Assembly: GCF_001723175.1 (NCBI RefSeq)
Contig: NC_064651.1
Coordinates: 3,472,001-3,536,000 of the forward strand
Source of the DNA: Penicillium oxalicum
Taxonomy: Eukaryota; Ascomycota; Eurotiomycetes; Eurotiales; Aspergillaceae
Length of the DNA stretch: 64,000 nucleotides
Direction of reading: 5' to 3'
Part shown: positions 58,036 to 64,000 of the stretch, in pieces
How positions within the stretch are numbered: position 1 is the first letter of the stretch
Layout: the number at the start of each line of letters is the position of its first letter
Translations under genes and position numbers: made by a program
The notes under the pieces: generated by a model
What the model was told of the DNA's origin: nothing
The model's database searches: none
What the model saw: only the letters and a program-made list of their open reading frames with translations

Positions 58036-61000
58036 GGTGAACGACTCGACTCACCGCAACTCCCGAGTCCAGCGAGTCGAGATGTCGCGTCTGACACTGG
58101 CGCACAGAGAGGACCCCCCAAGGCTCACGCGATTTCGGAAGGGGGGGGGGGGGGGGGGGGGGGGGAAACGACGCGCGCTGGTAGATTAGAGTGGAGGCTG
58201 GGGGGGCAATCAATTGTTTCGAACAACAGCACGGCTAGGAACGCATCAGCCCAGCTTGGGATCGGAGATGACGCTTGCACGACATGACCGTTCTGGGAGA
58301 AAAGAGAGAAAGATAGCAAGTTGAAAGTGGAATGTGGTTCTTTTCTTTAATTTTTTTTTGTCTGCAACGGGAGGGGGAGGCACGATGTCATTCGGCCTTG
58401 TTTTTGGGGGAGGTCTTCCAGGGTCAAAGGGAAAAAAGGACAGGAAGCAGGAGATTCATTTGGCCCAAGTGGAGTTGGGGAAGAGACCCGGCGCGGCGGC
58501 ACTGCGAACGCTGGGGACCCGGTCGACGGTCATTCGGGCGCCTTTTGGTTCTTTGTCGGTTTTGGGGTTTTTTTTTTACTTTGACCACGGTTTCAGGTAC
58601 TTCAGGTACACACTTTAGGGGTTGAGGAACACTCAGGTACTTTGAACCAGTGACAGCTGGAACGCTTTACCCGGTGTGAGATCCTGCAGACCTGCACTCA
58701 CCATCTCCATCTTTCAATGTATCTGATCGACAGAGTCTACTCGGGAGTCAAGAACTGGATCCGGTATTCTTCGGTCAAGTATCCATCACTGGTGATACCG
58801 AACATGTTCCGCTGGCCACTAGAGAAGGGAGAATATTTGAGAAGTGCCGCGTATTTGGTCAAGCGCCAGGCAGGGGAGGAGGCATGTCCACTGATTCCCA
58901 CTCGGCGCGTTTTGAGTGAGCATCGACGACCCAAGAGAAAAAAAAGGGGGGGAAGATGGTCGATCAGGAACGTCGGGGACCCACGAATGGAGTTGTGGTG
59001 TCAAATCGGGGAATCGGAATGTCTCATTGGATGCAATATTGATCCCTCCGTCTCGATCAACTGTCATCGATACAAGTCGCGGGCTAGGTAGCATCAATGA
59101 TCATATGCATAGGGTCAACACCCGGAGGAGATTATCTAAAAGTCACACCCGAGTCCCTCGCGGCGGTACTGCTGTACTAGACTCATGTCAGAAGTCCCAA
59201 CCCTGTGGTCTTGTCTTCGAGGTATGTGGCCGAGTCACCGATCCTCTACAGGTGGTTTGGCCACAAAGACCAAAGTACCCTCCACTCCCCGTCCTCAAGA
59301 GGTCATCCGATCACATACCCAGATGAATGCCGAGCAAGCCACAAGCTTCTCGAGTCACCTTGGCTGCTTGTTGTCTCGCGGCTGCGTCATTTCCCGCATC
59401 CCGGCCACCACTCCGCTTCGCCAAAAGGCACGCACACTTTAACATCAACCCGTGAGTTCCCCTCATGTACTTGATCTCCTCGCGACGAATGGAAGTGTCG
59501 CTTGGAGAGAGAGATTCATACCGGACGAACTTGTTCCCAATGCCGCTCATTCCAGGGGGGGCCATTTGAATACTGTATGACTCGATTCAATGCATTCCGT
59601 CCCGAGAGGCTATAAGAGGAGCAGCCACCAACCCTCGGCATGAGGCAACTAGCATGTCACTTTGGCGGGAAATCAAAAACAAAGAAGCAGAAGGCGAGGG
59701 GTCGCCCAAATAGTGTCCAATTTCCTCCGGTCGGGTCGGGGTGAGACTGGCGGAGTGAACGTCTCTCTGGCGACGTGCGAATCTCCTATTGCCCGGCCGA
59801 CCACAGGACAAAAAGCACAACCTTGGACTCGACGGGATCACGAGGCCCGCAGTCTACAATGGGCGGGAAGCAACTTGACAAATGAAGATGTTTACGTCGG
59901 AGGAGGTTGGAACTGGAAGCTTTTGTGACCCAGCCCTGCCAAGTGGATGGCTGATGAGAAGAAACATGATCAGCAAAAACAGCAGAATCACGCACTGGCA
60001 TACAAGGCTGATGGACTGGTACTCTTCCGCTGTCCAATGACGATCTACGGTACATGATTCGGCAATCGGTACTGTACTTCAAACGTAGCACTGTGGGAGT
60101 TGTCGACTGGTGAGGGTCTCTACATTCAATACTTTTGAGTCGTATGATTTCTAAACTATGGATCTGCAACTACCTATGCATCTATCATCTAGTGAGTGCC
60201 GCTCTGAACCTCTTCCAATAACGATGTTCTGATCGACCCAGCTTAGCCTTCCGGTACCTTTGCTTCCCGGGAAATTAGCCAAAAAAAAAGAATGATAAAT
60301 AATAAAAAAAAGGAAGAGCAAGAAAAAAAGAAAGGGGGTCCCCATCGGTTGGGCAGTTGGCGCCGTTGCGAGATCCATCGACACTCCACTCATTAGTTCA
60401 AACCTTTTCAATCCCAGGCCCGGCTCTCTTCCAGATCCAGCTCCTTACGAATCCCCCTAGAGCTGCCAGAACAGAAAACGTCTCAAATCAATCGAGTGCT
60501 TCGACATGACAAGCCGACAGCAAAGTCACTTCCTCTCTTTCTCGTCCTGTGTGGACCGGACAAAATAGATCCCAGAATACTGCCCAAGTGCAAATTAGAG
60601 CTCTTTTCCCGGAGATCTGGATCGAGCATCCGATGATCCACTGCCCAGCCTGCGGTAAAATACTAAAAGTACCGTTGATCCGTGGCGAATTGGATGTATC
60701 CGATCCTATTTTTTCGGGGACACGCTTCACCCTTTTGTCGGATCAGTCGTCGCGGCAGCAAATTTCATCCCGCCAAAAGACCTTTTGAGGTAATAATATT
60801 CCTCCTTCCACACTGCATGTATGGCATATATCCCTAGGATCTCATAGGATCATGACATCTCCCGTCGGCCCGCTTATCAAAACCCACGGGAGGATCTCGG
60901 ATGGTGACCATAAGGCTCAAGACTGGAGGGAAACAAAACAACTCAACACAGTCAACCCCCTATTTAGATAGATTCTGCTGTACTACCTTCTCAATATGAA

Positions 61001-62094
61001 CGACCTCAAGGCCAACCTCGAGACAGTGCGAGATCTCCGAGGTACCCACATCGCATTCGCTTCACCCAGCTCCCAGCTTCAATGTCAACCCATATCGAAG
61101 GGACAGGCAGACACCATATGACCCAAAAATGGCCCCCATCAAGGACGACTAGATGGGCATCCAGGCTGTCCTGTCCACCTTTGGTCCCGTTTGTGGAAGA
61201 ACCTCCGCATGACGGATCGAGTCGTGGGATAAGGTTCTGTCCCGCCGTAATTTCCACCTCCCACCTGAGGGCCCCCGGATTACTCTCACGTGAGATCTTT
61301 CGCGGCCTGCACCAAATAAAGCAGAAGCACCCTCATATCCAGTCAAGACAAAACCGGGAGCTGAGAACCTGAATGATCCTCGTCCTTCGGCTGGCGACCA
61401 GATCGGAACCACCCAATAAGCTCTGTCCCGGTGCATGGGGTCGATAGATCCAATCTCCTCGACCGGGCGGGCGCCTCGGAATATGGGAGGGGCGGACGAG
61501 ACCGAGGACCCCCGGGTGATCTCTCATAATGTGGGCATACTGGATGGATATGTATGTCAACGAAATGGGGAAAGGACGGGAGGTACAAATGGACTGTGTG
61601 TGACTGTGTGCATCCGAGCGGACTCTCCCCGTTTCTGTAAGGTTGCTCCCGACGATGGTCACCGTGGCACACACAGGGAGTTTCCGAGAGGAGTAGACAC
61701 GTCGGTCAGTAGAGACGATTCTATCGATATCGCCAAGAGACACCCGATAAGGTGAGATGCAGAGGTGTCGTGCAGAGAGCGAAAGAACGTCCGCTGTTGT
61801 TCGTCCGCTAGGCTGTTTCGTTTTTTTACAGCTCGATCTGCTACGAGTGAAGTGATGAGTGAAGCTACGATAAAGGTACCCTGATTTGCCTCATCGCACC
61901 GGACCACACAAACAAGAACACGGATCAAATTCCACTTGGGCAGAAATGAACAAGGAAACCTCTTCTCCCTCCCCCGAGCAACACAAAAAAACACAAGAAA
62001 CAAACCATGAACATAAAAGAAATGGAGATGTACCCTGCCAACCATGATAGAGGGCATTCAGTGAACAAAAATGCTCTCCTCGAGTGTTGTCCGC
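58036..62094. other. Intergenic region without a convincing gene
   Basis: This 4.1 kb stretch runs from the GEF promoter to the 3' end of the M13 peptidase. It contains the G25 tract, T-rich and A-rich low-complexity sequence near 58340-58370 and 60280-60335, and only short reading frames. A 41-codon frame with an ATG at 60996 is the best of several weak candidates. Undetected non-coding RNA is possible. Confidence 0.5.
58141..58165 (+). repeat. G25 homopolymer upstream of the GEF gene
   Basis: Twenty-five consecutive G residues begin 106 bases upstream of the GEF start codon, so on the coding strand this is C25 in the promoter or leader. Length is likely variable and hard to sequence exactly. 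Confidence 0.92.
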
Positions 62095-64000
62095 CTACCA
62101 AAGCTTGCAGACGGGCTTCCTGTTCGGACAGCTAAAAGCATCTTTGAACTCGCGCGAGTTCGCCATGGTTTCCTAAATGCCGATGATGAGCGAGTGCATC
62201 CATATGCTCGAGGGAAAAAGAGAGAACTTACAATGATGCGTGCCGACTTGGGCGCATGCGGGTCGTTGTAGATCGCCTGCTCGGCCGCTTCCTTGGTGGT
62301 CTTGCCACACCACCAGTTCCCGTAGGAGATGAAGAACAACTGCTCCTTGCTGAAGTTTTCCAATCCCGGAAGACGAGGGTCCGGCTGTGAGCCGTCACGC
62401 TTCTTCCACGCATGGTAGGAGGCCGTGAGACCGCCAGCATCGGCAATGTTCTCACCCAGGGTCAGTCGGCCATTCACGTGAAGCACCTTGTCTCCCGGCC
62501 CGTCGACTGTAAAGGCCGAGTATTGGTCCACGAAACATTGGGCCCGATCTTCAAAGGCTTTGACGGTCTCGTCATCCCACCAGTTCGTGTAATTGCCAAT
62601 CTCGTCGTAGTGTCGACCCGTCGAATCGAAAGCTGTATTCTATCAGTCATTTGTCGACAAGAAAGGTCTTGGAGAGGACGTAATGATCCGGGGGATTAGG
62701 GACTCACCATGAGAAAGCTCGTGGCCACTAACAGCGCCAAAGGCACCGTAGGCCAGGTACAGAGGCGCAGCAGGGCCGTAGAACGCCGGAGGTTGCATGA
62801 TGCCTGCGGGGAACACAATTTCATTACCGGGAGGGTTATAGTAAGCATTCACTGTAGGTGCAGTCATCTCCCATTCATCGCGGTTAGTTGGTTGTCCTAG
62901 TTTGGACCATTCCCTCTCCAGATCAAACTGAGCCACGGCAAGTTCATTTTCAAAGAATTTCTGGCTGGAAACTTCCAATGTGTCGTAGTACTTCTGCACG
63001 TCGCCGGCATCTAAGACGTTGGGGCTCTTGCTCGAGTAGCCAATCTTCTGCACAATGTTCTCCACTTTCTGGATGCCCAGCTTTCGTACGTCTGGTGACA
63101 TCCACGGAGTCTCGTTGAGCGTGAATGCAAACCTCTCCTTGATGTCGGAGATGATTTGATCGCCTAGTTTCTTTGACGCTTCGGAGAAAGAGTCCAGGAC
63201 GTAAAAGCGACTGAGACTCCATCCGAGGCCCTGATCTAGCTGTCTGAGGCACTTTCGCCATCTTTCTTCGGTTGACTGGGGGTCTTTTCCTGCCAGCTTG
63301 TTGTTGAAGCGGCGAAGCGGGGTAATCTTCTCGTCTTCAATGGAGTCCGAGTAGGCCTGAATGAGCTTCCACTGCAGGAAGAAAGACACAGTCTCGCGAG
63401 AAGTGTCGTGCAGAATCGTGGACAGCTCCTTCATATAAGATGGAGATCCGACAATCAAGCGGTCACCCTTGTAGTCACGAGGGGCGAACTTGTTGATAAT
63501 ACTCTTGAAGGAAATCTCTGGAAGCATAGATTCGGTCTCCTCAATGCTACGTGGATTGTAGTATTTGGTGACATCTTCTTGTGTGGCAGTGTCTGGGGTG
63601 GCATCGGCAAGCTTTCTCTCAAGACCAACAATTTCTTGGGCGATCTTGTCATCGCCGCCGAAACCCTTGAGGACTTGTTTTAAGACGTCGGTGTAGTCAG
63701 CCACCATTTCAGTGTTATTATAGTATTCCCGGGCAGGGAGGCCGATCCTTCGAGGCGGTGACACAAAAATAGTCACATTGTCCGGGTCGCGATCGTCGGG
63801 CTGTACAAGTCAGTTTATATCTCCCGCTATGTCATATTTCGACATGGTTATGCCGACGATGGGGGGAGGGGGGAACCTTACAGAAACACCAGAAGAGACC
63901 AGGGCCTCCGTGCCAGACTTCATCAGGAAAATGATTGCATCGGTCAGGTCATCTTTGGAAGTCTGAGCCTTGGCGTTATTCAGGGAATAAACCGCGTGCA
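62095..64000 (-). CDS. Neprilysin-type metalloendopeptidase, family M13 (5' end outside window)
   Basis: Exons within the window are 64000..63882 (partial), 63800..62708, 62632..62232 and 62172..62095, with introns of 81, 75 and 59 bp. About 563 residues are present. The M13 catalytic half is complete: NAYYNPPGNEIVFPAGI substrate-binding stretch, zinc-binding SGHELSHAFD (the intron at 62633-62707 falls within the Ala codon right after the second His), ENIADAGG with the third zinc ligand, and the C-terminal CKLW. The N-terminal lobe is mostly present (SLNNAKAQTSKDDLTDAI onward). M13 peptidases are zinc ectoenzymes, usually type II membrane proteins, that cleave small peptides on the amino side of hydrophobic residues. 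The membrane anchor would lie right of the window and is not seen. All catalytic residues visible are intact. Confidence 0.95.

Noticed and set aside
60549..60788. Small frame with a CPACG zinc-knuckle-like motif
   Set aside because: Only one CxxC pair is present, with no second pair, and no supporting splice structure or family resemblance.

Overview
The window looks like nuclear DNA of a filamentous ascomycete, most likely one of the Eurotiales (Penicillium/Aspergillus type). The basis is gene structure (short 47-210 bp introns with GT-AG borders and CTNAC-like branch sites, long CT-rich leaders) and gene content (HymA, a group X-type hybrid histidine kinase, fungal KXD1, Sec18, a fungal PRMT3). 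Twelve complete or nearly complete protein genes of recognisable family, one well-supported hypothetical gene, and two genes cut by the window edges (a sugar transporter tail at the left, an M13 metallopeptidase at the right) can be supported. No tRNA, rRNA, CRISPR or intact transposon was seen.

Left part (1-25 kb): a sugar-transporter C-terminus, then two large hybrid histidine kinase genes in head-to-head orientation, separated by 5.8 kb without a convincing gene. The first (minus strand, 2362 aa) has the pseudokinase / STAND-type ATPase / GAF / HisKA / HATPase / receiver layout. The second (plus strand, 1891 aa) has a split GAF-like region, two PAS modules, HisKA, HATPase and a receiver assembled from three exons. 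After a further 4.9 kb without genes comes KXD1, a small lysosome/vacuole-positioning complex subunit.

Middle part (26-44 kb): a compact housekeeping block. Minus strand: Sec18/NSF, a LENG1-like CIR_N-domain protein and a PRMT3-type arginine methyltransferase. Plus strand: HymA/Mo25 and a TBC-domain RabGAP. PRMT3 and HymA are divergent with 275 bp between start codons. Next is a divergent pair of metabolic genes, a 3-hydroxyacyl-CoA dehydrogenase-family enzyme (minus) and an anion:cation-symporter-type MFS permease (plus, nine exons, one GC-AG intron), sharing a 1.6 kb promoter region with a cluster of CGG/CCG triplets.

Right part (44-64 kb): all genes lie on the minus strand. They are a hypothetical protein with a very acidic repetitive tail, an ankyrin-DIL fusion protein, an Lte1-like Ras-family GEF of 1647 aa, and the 3' part of a neprilysin-type M13 metallopeptidase. 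Long gene-free stretches (45.6-49.2 and 58.0-62.1 kb) carry low-complexity tracts, a roughly 115 bp tandem repeat and a 25-base G tract just upstream of the GEF start codon.

Several genes share a theme of signalling and membrane traffic (two His kinases, RabGAP, Ras-family GEF, NSF, KXD1, Mo25, DIL), but they look like ordinary neighbours, not a functional cluster. No clearly new multi-gene system is visible. The most interesting points are the divergent kinase pair, the degenerate kinase domain in the first kinase, the chance of a receiver-less form of the second kinase by intron retention, and the PRMT3 whose zinc-finger cysteines are missing. Exon borders were derived by hand from splice signals and frame continuity; every multi-exon coding sequence assembled in this way has a length divisible by three.
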